The notes below the pieces were generated by a model, which ran no database searches, had not been told where the DNA came from, and worked only from the letters and a program-made list of their open reading frames with translations. Source: Doris montereyensis (lineage: Eukaryota > Mollusca > Gastropoda > Nudibranchia > Dorididae). Taken from it: a stretch of 64,000 nucleotides of DNA. The stretch spans positions 21,001 through 85,000 of the forward strand of contig JAXRKP010001819.1 in assembly GCA_037039925.1 (NCBI GenBank), in the 5' to 3' direction. The position numbers and the translations under genes are program-made. Each line of letters opens with the position of its first letter. The first letter of the stretch is position 1. Below are positions 23,901-34,317 of the stretch, piece after piece.

Positions 23901-26900
23901 TGAGGATAAATCAGAGTAAAAGTTAGAGAGGTATTGAATAATTGATTCTGGTCTTTTGTTAACCACCTTTGACATTGACCATAATAAATTGGAATTATTG
24001 CAAAGTTTGGCAGGACATCCCATTTATTAATCTACTCGGACACGGAACTCTATACACAAAATGTGCACACATGACCTCCGTAGCTTTCTATCTGTCTCAA
24101 TTAAGATTATGTGCTAGTTACAGCCTCCCTGGAGTAAGAAACTGGTTTCGACTACAAATTTAAAAAATCGAAAGTGAACTATTTATGTACTCACATTAGG
24201 ATTCAACCCTTGGACCCCGTTTGTTAGGCAAGCATGTACCTCAGAAGAAAAGTCTCCATACCTTGTTGGTATGGAGGATTGAAAGAAGAATGAAGACTGT
24301 TCGAAAGCAAACATTTACAGTGTAGATAATATTAGTAATATCAAAAGGACTCTACAGAAGATAAAAACATTTTCACTCATTCCCCAATCCATCATCAGAA
24401 ACTGAATTTCCCATTGGACATTGCATCCCTGATAGCACTTCTTAATGTCCCTTCAGCTGACCTCTATGTATGATGCTGTTCCCCTATCCACGAAGATCCC
24501 GTAAGCTTTGAGTCTCTGTTTCACGGGGGGTTCTAAACAGAACTCAAATGTAACCCTGCCCCTTAAAAAGAGAGGGCTTTACTTGATGGCCGATACCCAC
24601 AACCAGAGTGGAATGGCTGATGACGATGATCATGTTGATTTGTCTTGCCTTCATCCCTATAGTATTCAAACATCTATATCATTATTGTAACGATTCTTTG
24701 GTAAATAAATGTTTTTAAGGAGGAAGTGATGTAACAAAATTACTTATAGTTTTGAAGAGGTTTCCTTAGTAGAGGAAAGCCTATGACATAATTAATTTTA
24801 GAGTATAGAAAACTCTTATTGAATTTATGACGCAATCATTTCAGTGTGCCCTAGTTTAGTTGTGTTTTACGTATTCGATTGTTGATATCTGGAAAGAGAG
24901 AATCTTTTAGAACTTTATCGAAATGCTTAAGAATGGTATGGAAATTTTCAGTCTAGAAATGTCTTAGATTTTGACCATAAACAGCGGGGAATGTCTATGA
25001 TAAGAAGGGAAGAGAACAAAAGTATTTTAAGATTACCATCGTCTTTTTGTCAGCCCACATTAGATCTATTTGTGGACTTGCTTCATCAATTGATTAATCG
25101 TTGACTGTGAGTATAATACATAGCATTGTTATAATTAATAATTGAGCCCTGGTGTGACTTGAGTGTCTATTTCAAAATCGAGATCTAGAGTCGTCACCTA
25201 TTCCCTTTTTACCTCCGTAACAATTATTATATTAAGTCTACATTTGTCACTTTCTACACAACCCCTTACTTTACTGTTTGCTTTACCTGTGACCTGAAAC
25301 CTTTGTTGCACTCTTCACACTTGTAGGGCAAATTTCGGGAACCGCGGGCAACATGGACCAGCTTGTGCTGCTGGAGAGCGTCTGTTCTCTTGAAACTTTT
25401 CCCACATTTGTCACAGAGGTGGGGTCTGACTTCAGGCCCATGAACGTCTCGGATGTGGCGTCGAAGATGAATGCGCTGACGGAAATCTCTCTTACAGTGT
25501 GTACATGCATACCTAGTATTCTCCATCGCTTTCTCCTTCAAAGACCTGAAATGTTAAATGCAAGGTCACATGGGTTAAATCTGACTTAAAATACACTTCA
25601 CGGAAAATCAGCTAAGTCCAGTGGTGTCAATTTAAGAACCCGCTGTCTGAGAACCCAGTCTGCCTTAGAACTGCTATTTCCATGCAACAGAATTTTCCTT
25701 ATATGTAAAACCATCGCTGTAAGACCCCGTTAGTTACAGCCCAGTCCGCCTTAGAACTGCTATTTCCATGCAACAGAATTTTCCTTATATGTAAAACTAT
25801 CCCTGTAAGACCCCGTTAGTTATAGCCCAGTCCGCCTTAGAACTGCTATTTCCATGCAACAGAATTTTCCTTATGTAAAACTATCCTGTAAAACCCCATT
25901 AGTTACAGCCCAGTCCGCCTTAGAACCCGGTCTGACCGTGAGCTGAGTATCGTGAAAACAACAATCCACACTCAGATGAATGCTACTTATTGCCAATAAC
26001 CTGGATATATTGCAGGTGAATCATAGAAAGATGGCTGAAAAGTCTAGTGCACTTGCATTGGTTCAGACACTAGCAGGTATAATAAACACATCTCATGAGA
26101 GTGCCAGACGCCAACTGGCCGATATGAGAAAGGGCCACCACCCACCCTGACCACCTGTGATCATGTCTTGGCGCCTCGGGCACGACAGACGACCAAAGAT
26201 TCATAGGTTTCGCATGCCAAGATGTGTAGGCAAGACAACTAAGCAGTCACATTACAACATCAAAGACAGGTAACAGGCAGGGTAAGGACAGCCCTCTTAT
26301 TGTTGTCAGTTTTCTCAGGCCGTCTTGCATTTGTGATCAACTTTCCTCTTTTCTGATCGGGTGAAAAATGAATAACCAATCACATAGTGTTTTCAACATG
26401 TATGGAAGTGATTGTACAAATCACTTCATTGTTTTGTCACAGTCATAATTTTTCATTTATCTGTTCAGCTCGCTGGAGACTAGATCTATCTACCTGCAAA
26501 GACTGCAGATTTTTCAAAACATCATTTCAAGCACACCTTCAGATCATCACGAAGCAATTCTTTTGATAAAAACAAAAACTGCTTATCTATTTGAGTCAAC
26601 CAAAATTTTAAGGTCAAAAGGAATAACCAATAAAAATAGATGGAATAATGAAGCAAAAATACAAGGCATGTCAGAGTTCACCTCAGAACCCGGTCTGCCT
26701 AAGAACCTGCTGTTTCTGTCTCCCACAGACCGGGTTCTTAGGGTGGGCAACCTTGCGATACAAATAGAATAGTCTAACGTCAATACGGCTATAACATCAG
26801 CACAGCTCGTCAGTTCTGTATGCTGTGTCTGTTAAAAATTCTCTTCATTTCAATAAAAACTCCTTATTTCAAAAGAATTTCTCATTTCAATAAAAATAAC

Positions 26901-29900
26901 CGCTGTTTGCTCCATACAATAACTAAAAAGAATCTGTTATGATCGTATCTTATCTCCCAGTGGGTGGCCGCTCAGCTGTTAAATGTAGCTGCACTGATGT
27001 TATAGTGGCTGTGTTGGTAAAATAAGGGAAACTTGAGACATTTTATCACATCAACCTATCAAAATTAAGAGTTTATACAAAATGTGTGCAATTTATTACA
27101 AGACAATCTTTTTTCTTTTTTTTTCTTAGGTCATAGGATGATTTTTTGACACAAATAGGTTTCTTTCTTTCCCTGACCTCTACTCCTCGTGCTAAGGTAA
27201 CCACATTGATTTACACCCCTCTATAAGCAAAGATCTTTTCAAACTAAAGATACACATAACCAGAGCTTATCATATTTTCTATAAGCGTCAAAAATGGAAA
27301 GGCGATACAAGATGATTCCTTGTACTTATAACTTCGCAGTCTAAAGCCTGTTGACTACTGAACTACTGAACAATGAACAAAGCAATATTCCTCAATGCAC
27401 AGTTCTAAACTTGACAAAAAGAGACGGAAAAGAAATGAAGGATAGAAGACAAAGATAAGAAATAAAATATAAAAACAATAGCACAAGATTGGTGTTTACT
27501 TCCTGTACATTCAAACAGAAATTTACAACTTTCATATTACTTCAAAAGTTCACAACAACAACACAAAAAGCACCAGATTTTGTAATAACTAATCTGGTGG
27601 AAAGGATTAGAAAAATCTGTTACGTCATAAATTATGAAAGAAGAAAAAAATCGTTAATGAAGCTCTTTGTATATGGACTCACTTGACATGTTTCGCTAAA
27701 TGCCTTGTTAATCCTATGCTTGATGAGAATTTTTGCAGAACAATGATCGCAGGAATATTTTGGTTGGTCTCCCAAGTTGGTGTGCTTCATTCTTATATGT
27801 TTCTGCATCAAATTTTTCTTATCCGTTTTGTAAACATGGCATATCTCACATCTGTGGGAGAAAATAAGACAAAAAACACTTTTCCTTTTCTTAACATAAA
27901 CACAAGTTCAAATTTTGAGATCAAGAAAGAAAAGTAAGTTCATGAAAACGATTACTTATACATGCATTCTTGAAATAAAAAGTATATTTTGTCTCTCCCT
28001 TATTTCTAGCATTAGTGACATCAGATGTCTCGTGGTAAAACTACTAGACTTTGGGTCATGAGATCATGGGTTTGAATCTTAGCAATGCTAGGTTTTTTGT
28101 TTGATTTTACCCACATCCACAACTAAAGTGTTCTCGGGAGGCAAAGATTGATAGGCCCAACATTGTGTTTCTTGGGAAAGGCTCTGTTGTACACGCATTT
28201 CCCAACTCAGCCTAAAGCCAGTGAGTATCGGCATCAGCGGGGACTTGGTAGTCCAGAGGCGAGGTGTCAGCCTCTCAATCAAATGAAAATGGTCAAACAG
28301 GTTGTTTTTTTTCTTATTCCCAATTTCGTTTTTAGTAATACCCACCATCCTGGTCCAGGTAGGTGGATCGACACCTAGTCCCATTGAGACAAATGATGAA
28401 AAAGGAGGTCATGTGTGAAAATCATAATACTGCACGTTAAAGATCCATTGGCTGTTTACACAGCAGTCTGAGACAAGTTAAATAAATTTCACCAAAATCC
28501 AGAGATCACCTTCGCTGTGGATGTGTGTAAAATCAAACCAAATACAAAAGCCAGCATCAGTTTGAGAGAAAAACTTGTGACAGACCAATGTTTTGTCAGA
28601 AAGCAATGCATAATTAATCTGTTCTGCTTCAGGCTATAGAAACCAGGATATCCTCCAGTTCAATGAGTTAGCGGTTTTGAAATAACTTAACATTTTACTT
28701 TTATTTCTAACATGAGCAAGATGCAAACAAAAATTTTTAAGATGATAGGTCTTAACATCCATGTTCAGTTCAATGAAATTGAAAGCAGATGTTTGACTAG
28801 AATCATGAAGAATCTTTTAATTTTATTATTTTGCTGGAATTCTTTGAATGTTTGAATGAGAATAAACATAAGCAGATCTGGTACGGAAAAACATTCCATG
28901 ATTACAGTCAAGAAATAAAATACAGATATAAAATGACCACAGGCTAATTGGAATGGTTGATTTATGCAATTTGACCAAGTAGTTTAAATTTTGATCAAAT
29001 ATGCTTTTTTGTTTGCATTTAAAATTAAATGAAGCCTCTTTCCAATTGCTTAGAGACTATAGAGAATTAATTTGCTCACTTTATGGATATGTGACTAGGG
29101 TTGTTTTTCGCTCTTGGTCTTCAAAAACAAAAAGATATTTCTTAACTACAAAAACTCAAAAGAAAAGGATGTTAGAAAGAAATAGAAAATCTCAAACCTC
29201 AAAAGATTTTTCTTGTGCTTCAATTCATGCCGTCTTAACGTTGGCAGACTAATGCTGACAAAATCACACACACTACAACTGTGACGAGTATCTGGGTACT
29301 TTTTGTGACACTGCATATGAATGTCAAAATGGCTCTTTCTCTTCGTTTTAAAGGAACAGTGGCTGCAAAAGAATTTGAAAGACACATGCTCCTCATAGAC
29401 TCTCTGTCGTCTGGTGGTCTCAGATTCAGTCAACGGATTTCTGGGGTTCACTTTTTCTATTTCCTCATTCAAATCATCTGAGATGGATAGAAATTGAAAT
29501 GTTGTATATTAAATTAAAAAATGTTACTGTATTTATCTATTTCTTTATCAATCTCAAGTATTATCTCATTCTATAATACTTACTAATACTTCTAATAAAA
29601 ACAAAAATTCAACAGATAATAATGTTTCATGAAAACTGCTTCATATAAAGTGAACACAGTATAAACACACAATTATTCTCAAAAGAGAGATTAAAAGATG
29701 TTGCACTGTCTCATTTAAAAAAATGCAACTACAGCAGTCGCGGATAAATGCCAGCTCTTTGGGTGCTGAGACAGAAAAAGCATGCTCTTACCCTTAAAAT
29801 GTTTTTATAGGAATTCAATCGGTGATATTTCATGTGATACTGAAAGAAATCTGGAAAGCCAGTCTTAAATCATTCAGAAATCACAGAGATTGGGAACAGG

Positions 29901-32900
29901 ATAGATAACATAGGCTAGACATGACATAAGACTGTCTGATCAATACCTTCGTCTTGGTAGTGCTTGGATAGACAACCGAGCTAGACATGACATAAGATAA
30001 CTAACACATTTGTTCTAGTGCTGTTTGTTAGCTCAAAGGAACACTTTCAACTTACATTCTTTAGGTGGACGTCCTTTTTTCTTCCTTGGAGTCATTTCAG
30101 TTAACTGATCAGCCTTGTCTTCAGGAGACTGATTGCTGACATCTTTAAAGATGACATAAAATTGAAATAATTATTGTATCAGTTATACATCATTTACCAT
30201 GCATTGATGCTGTAAGCAATGTAAAACATAAAGTAAAAGATGAAACCACAAAGAATTTGTATAAAAGATTTGAGGAATAAAATTAAACCATCAACTATCA
30301 AAATCGGATGATATACATAACAAACTTTTAGCACCATCATCTATTGAAATCGGATGATTAACATAACAAACTTTTAGCACCATAATCTATCAAAATCGGG
30401 TGATATAGATAACAAACTTTTAGCACCATCATCTATTGAAATCGGATGATTAACATAACAAACTTTTAGCACCATAATCTATCAAAATCGGGTGATATAG
30501 ATAACAAACTTTTAGCACCATCATCCTTTCTTTCTGAACTGTCAAGATAACACAGGTTCCAGGATTTATGAAATGAAAGTTAAATTATGTGGCAGTAATT
30601 TAAATAATTAAAGACTTAAGCATAATCTTTAATCACTGATTGCTCTGCATTCTAAGAATTCATTTTCAAGTAAATAGTAAAACAAGGTCTACAAAGGGTC
30701 ATATTTTACAAAACTATTCTCAGATGATCTGAAAAATCTCATTACTGTGTACTAAAACAGCCAAAAACATTTAAAGAAAGAAAGATTTCAACTTAGAATG
30801 GTATGACATTCGGAGAACGAAAATGTAAATGATCTCTGTTTTCAAATTTTCTTAGTCCAAAGTCATCCTGTCACATACCTAATTGTAGTATTTCTTACAA
30901 AAAATTCATGCAACCACTATTTCACTACTACAAAGAGCCCATGAAGTCATTTTCCTCCTCTCACAGACTGACAGTAATACAGAGAGAAAGATTAGGAGAG
31001 GGCGTGGTTGTCTTTTCCTTTCAGCAGAAAAGGGCTCAAATGCTCCGTCTCTTCTCCTCTTTGGTGTCAACAGTCGATTCCCTGCTTATGGAGCCCACGG
31101 AGTGTGAGAGGAGGAAAATATTTGGTGGGCTCCATGGAGCTCATGTAGACACTTTCAAATAGTAAAGTTGAGTAATTCTCCAGAGAAAGAAAGTGCAAAC
31201 TGCACGGAGGTTAAATCTGTATTAAAATATAGAGGATTTATGATCTCTCACTTCTATCTTCATAACATGAAAGAAAATAAAACATGTGACTTCGCAAAAT
31301 GCAACATTACATAGTCACATGTTAATTACAATTTTGAAATCAATGCAGTCACATGGGAAAAACCCCAAACTGAAATTATTATTTTTTACCTTGGTCGACA
31401 GTGTTCCTTTTCGCTGATTTTAACAAGGAGGATTTTAACTGGCGTTTTTATTTGTACAGTCAATAATTTGCCTGTACTTGATCTGCTCCTCACGAAGTCT
31501 TACTTGAAGGGGATCGTTCAAATCTGAGGTGTCAGAGAACACATTGTCTTCCCCTACATGCCTTTCCTCAACAGCAGACATGGTCACATTTCTGTCACCG
31601 TCAGGTATTTGAGGTATTGAATTTGCAATGTCATCAACATGAAGAAACTCTTGTTGTGATCTTGAAGTGGAAGAATGAATGGTTTTCTTTGAACCGGGTA
31701 CGTTTTTTCTTATGTCTAGGATGGGCCTGCTTCTTTTTCCACGTCTTCCTAGAATTGTTTCCCTCCTCAAGACTAACAGAGTCTCCGGGCAGCAAATCAT
31801 CATCCAGCTGTGTCAGCGTCTCTACCTGCTTTGCTTTCATTGATTGCTTAATGACGCGACCCTTAGAGGAGATGTAGGGAACTAACAGGTTACAGTAGAT
31901 GCCTTTGTTTTCTTTCTCCGTACCATCATTCGAACAATTTGGAAATTAGCATTAGTTTGAGATTGAAGATGCATGAGGGATTTGACGCCATTGTGTAAAG
32001 ACAAGAACTCAGTGATATCCCCATGAAAAGAGTACTCTTCAGTTGATTCAAGGTTTACGGTCGACATTTTGACGCTTGAGTCGTTGTCTTTCAGGAGAAA
32101 TTGCTGACAACCAGGCACATGAGAAATAACGAGTGGGTTGAGTTTGGCTGTTATTGATGAAAAAATCTGAAAGAAAAAAATAAGGCATATATATAACTCA
32201 ATGCATCTGTTAATTCTATTATTAAACGCTCTAATAAACAAAGCTCAATAGCTTATTTCAAGTCAATGGCTGCTATTGACTACCCAGAAGTTCATAGTCC
32301 AGCCTCCCACATTTGTAGGAATAAAAATGCTGATGACAGTAGGCTTATTGACAATAACAGTTTATTTAACCCTCAATTCATATTTATAAACACAAGCAGA
32401 ATGGTGTAGTTCAAACAAGCATACACTACATTATAACTAAAATTTAATAGTACTAGACTATCCTTTGATGCTAGCCTACAGTCGATTGAACATGAACAAA
32501 GACAAAATCAAACTTATCCATGTCTAATCGTTTTATATCTCCACAAGGTTGAGAGAAATGGTGGAACGTTTTCTTAAGTTAACATGGTCAGGTCTAACCC
32601 CCCGAAAACATCTATGCAGGTAAAATAATTTCCTCATTGCACTCGACTTTGGCCACATCCAGCTGTAATATATCCAATACTTGTTCTAATAATATGTAAA
32701 ATTTATAGACATCTGGTTTAAAACCATATTGTGATTACATGATTGACGTTACTTCCAATAAAGTATGATATTGTGTATTATTGAATAAAGTATGATATTG
32801 TGTATTATTGAATAAAGTAGGATATTGCGTATTATGGAATAAAGTATGATATTGTGTATTATTGAATAAAGTATGATACTGTGTATTATTGAATAAAGTA

Positions 32901-34317
32901 TGATACTGTGTATTATTGAATGAAAAGTATGATATTGTGTATTATTGAATAAAGTATGATACTGTGTATTATTGAATAAAGTATGATATTGTGTATTATT
33001 GAATAAAGTATGATATTGTGTATTATTGAATAAAGTATGATATTGTGTATTATTGAATAAAGTGTCTTTACGCTGGCTAATATTCTTTAGTTTGAAAAAT
33101 TAATAAAAATGTAACACAACAGAGAGGTCCAATCATTGCAATACCTACAGAAAAAAACAATGATTATATCATAAGAATTAGTTGACCATTCTGAGCAGAT
33201 GCGGGAAAATTGGATAAAGAATTCTTCATAAAAAAATATTTTAATTCTAAGCAAAACTCACTGGAGTTGCATCATCGATTCCCAGGCTTTTCAAATGGTC
33301 CTCTATTCCAGTAAAGCTCTCCTTACTCTTCCTTTGCTGGATTAAATTAGTTTGATGAGCCAGATGGGACTGTTCTAAGCAGTGTAAATCTGCTTGTCGT
33401 TGCTGTTCCTTCATCTCCTCTAGCTCTTTAGGATCTCCCTTGTCTAGTTGTGCCGATATACCTGCTTTGTTTTCTTCTTGCCCCCAATGCACGGTGGTAA
33501 CTGGCAGAAAGTTTACTTCATTTGATGATTGACCACTGTTCAATTCTTCGGATGTCATGAGTATAGTATGAAAGTTTTATCATCTGAACTGGCTTCTTGC
33601 ACATCATGTGTTGTTACTAGTACTTGCCTTAGGCCGGGTTGCCATCCTTTTCAACCGATACAGATCCGGTTGGAGTAATCATGACTGACTGGTTTAAATC
33701 GACTAGAGAGGAGGAATCAATGAATATCTGTTGTTGGTGTTGTTGAGGTATAGAAGGATCAAATACTACTGTCATCTGGTGGTCTGATAAATTGACAGAT
33801 GTTCTCACTTTATCCATATCCAAGATACTGCCATCCAAATATGACAGTCTACCTGACGGAATGGCATTTGTGGTATGGATCTGCGGTGATTCTTCAGACG
33901 ACTGTATGACATTTCCCGAGACCACTTGAGATATTAATGGGGACCCATCTGCACTATCCATATAAACAAAGAAACTAGAATTTGACGAATTTCTGTCTGT
34001 CAATGTAGCCATGGTATGTTCTTGGTTCTTTTCTGTGCTAGTATCATGTACAGTAGATATGATTCTTCCTCTGAGGCAACCAAAGAATTTTGAGCATCTG
34101 CTACGTAGAGCTCTCCCTTCACTGATAACGGTGAGCTGGAATTCTTGACAGTTTTACTGTCTGTGGCTTCTGACAAGTTACTGACACTCGACTTCTGTTT
34201 CCTGGCAGTTTTGCATAATTGATGCTCTGTGTTTGCTTTTGATGTTTCCTGATTGCCATCTTGAAGTTCTGTCCTTTCCTGTGACTGACTTTCAACTTTG
34301 TTCATCTGGGAATCCAT
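20906..34317 (-). CDS. Nine-finger C2H2 zinc-finger protein, frame-broken
   Basis: Putative nuclear DNA-binding protein, orthology not recognised. Exons (minus strand, 5' to 3'): 34317-33262, 32166-31390, 30142-30056, 29477-29198, 27851-27683, 25545-25287, 23899-23696, 21196-20906 (stop TGA). Acceptors and donors are consensus except the weak donor GTTTGA at 29197; phases join correctly from exon 2 onward. Exons 1-2 encode a long acidic, serine/glutamine-rich region. Exon 3 holds an AT-hook-like PRKKKGRPPKE. Exons 4-7 hold nine C2H2 fingers beginning FFCSHC, HSCSVC, RCEIC, YSCDHC, YACTHC, HLCDKC, YKCEEC (split by the exon 6/7 intron), FLCHFC and HVCSVC. The tail is acidic. The frame switches by one base about three times in exon 1 (near 34050, 33629, 33560), three in exon 2 (near 31925, 31715, 31445) and once inside finger 4 (near 27715). 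Fingers and splice sites are preserved, so a live gene with assembly indels is as likely as a pseudogene. The 5' end and the joining of exon 7 to exon 8 are the least certain points. Confidence 0.8.
21470..22396 (-). repeat. Unknown repeat R1, copy 2 (inverted)
   Basis: The reverse complement of this segment follows the long copy at 35.7-37.5 kb. 22060-22200 matches 35930-36075, 21600-21850 matches 36300-36500, and 21475-21560 matches 37255-37370. A roughly 750 bp middle part is absent. Both copies have a G run (here C20 on the plus strand at 22377-22396) next to the same end. Plus-strand ORFs 21640-21828 and 21898-22161 resemble the minus-strand ORF of copy 3 (shared LTLSTVSGIVT, HTDAQRLL). 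It lies in the last intron of the zinc-finger gene. Confidence 0.8.
23283..23600 (+). mobile_element. SINE family A copy
   Basis: The head is GTAGTCTAGAAGTAAGGTGT (A-box region) with CATGGGTTCATGCC as a weakened B box. The body follows the family: CCTGGTCTAAAGGTAGGTGT, GGTCCTGTGTGCAGATCAC, CACGTTAAACATCCCTTGGC. It lies just downstream (in transcription direction) of the zinc-finger exon at 23696-23899. Confidence 0.75.
24195..24280 (-). mobile_element. tRNA-like SINE head with hairpin
   Basis: On the minus strand AAGGGTTGAATCC forms a B-box-like sequence. It is preceded by GGTACATGCTTGCCTAACAA, the normal position for an anticodon-arm region. At 24254-24276 CTCCATACC and GGTATGGAG form a perfect 9-bp hairpin with loop TTGTT. 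No complete body was recognised. Confidence 0.4.
24395..24470 (-). mobile_element. LINE 3'-end fragment
   Basis: The minus strand encodes DIKKCYQGCNVQWEI, related to DIQRSCQGCNILWDM of the LINE tail at 5.6 kb. The nucleotide match is also clear (CATTGCATCCCTGATAGC versus GTTGCATCCCTGACAGC). Confidence 0.55.
25656..25935 (+). repeat. 86-bp tandem repeat, 3.2 copies
   Basis: Units start at CAGTCTGCC/CAGTCCGCC at 25656, 25742, 25828 and 25911 (spacing 86, 86, 83). Each holds TTCCATGCAACAGAATTTTC and a GACCCCGTTAGTTA segment. It lies in the intron just upstream of the exon at 25545-25287. The flanks carry AGAACCCGGTCTG motifs that recur at 26.7 kb. Confidence 0.92.
26684..26741. repeat. Inverted repeat (CAGAACCCGGTCTG hairpin)
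   Basis: CAGAACCCGGTCTG near 26685 and CAGACCGGGTTCTTA near 26727 are near-perfect inverted arms separated by about 28 bp. The same AGAACCC(G)GTCTG word occurs near 25637-25660 and 25920, so arms and the 86-bp array probably come from one element. Confidence 0.6.
26775..27215 (+). repeat. Interspersed repeat family D, copy 2
   Basis: Collinear with 6515-7010: GGCTATAACATCAGCACAGC, AATCTGTTATGATCG, ACTGATGTTATAGTGG, CATCAACCTATCAAAA, CATAGGATGATTTTTTGAC. It follows directly after the inverted repeat at 26.7 kb, which is not next to copy 1. Confidence 0.65.
28022..28710 (+). mobile_element. SINE family B, split by a SINE A insertion
   Basis: Left part 28022-28237 has the B box ATGGGTTTGAATCTT (28066), CAATGCTAG and TTGTGTTTCTTGGGAAA. 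Right part 28554-28710 continues the same family with CTGTTCTGCTTCAGGCTATA and the poly-T-rich end TTTTACTTTTA. The SINE A copy at 28238-28553 interrupts it. Located in an intron of the zinc-finger gene. Confidence 0.8.
28238..28553 (+). mobile_element. SINE family A, inserted into SINE B
   Basis: It starts at GGACTTGGTAGTCCAGAGGC and carries the A-box region, CCTGGTCCAGGTAGGTGGAT, the GAGATCACCTTCGCTGTGGA segment and an AAATC-type end. GCATCAG occurs on both sides (28231-28237 and 28554-28560), a likely target-site duplication. This dates family A activity after family B. Confidence 0.8.
30287..30525 (+). repeat. 46-bp minisatellite with alternating units
   Basis: Five full 46-bp units start at 30287, 30333, 30379, 30425 and 30471, and a partial sixth at 30517. 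Two variants alternate: ...CATCTATTGAAATCGGATGATTAAC and ...AATCTATCAAAATCGGGTGATATAG, so the array also has a 92-bp higher-order period. Located in the intron between zinc-finger exons 2 and 3. Confidence 0.95.
30885..31165. repeat. Small interspersed repeat, type unknown
   Basis: TTCTTACAAAAAATTCATGCAA at its left side and GGGCTCCATGGAGCTCATGTAGAC at its right side match parts of 20101-20225 and 19440-19470. The CTCCATGGAG core is palindromic. It could be a non-autonomous DNA element, but ends were not defined. Confidence 0.35.
32757..33065 (+). repeat. 27-bp minisatellite, 11 copies, each with AATAAA
   Basis: The unit is AATAAAGTATGATATTGTG plus TATTATTG, tandemly repeated 11 times with few changes (one unit is 29 bp). 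Each unit pairs a polyadenylation hexamer with a downstream GT/T-rich stretch on the plus strand, antisense to the zinc-finger gene. It fills part of that gene's first intron. A twelfth hexamer (AATAAAGTG) closes the array. Confidence 0.95.

Noticed and set aside
30287..33065. CRISPR-like arrays (46-bp and 27-bp units)
   Set aside because: Units are directly adjacent with no unique spacers, the genome is eukaryotic, and no cas gene is present.
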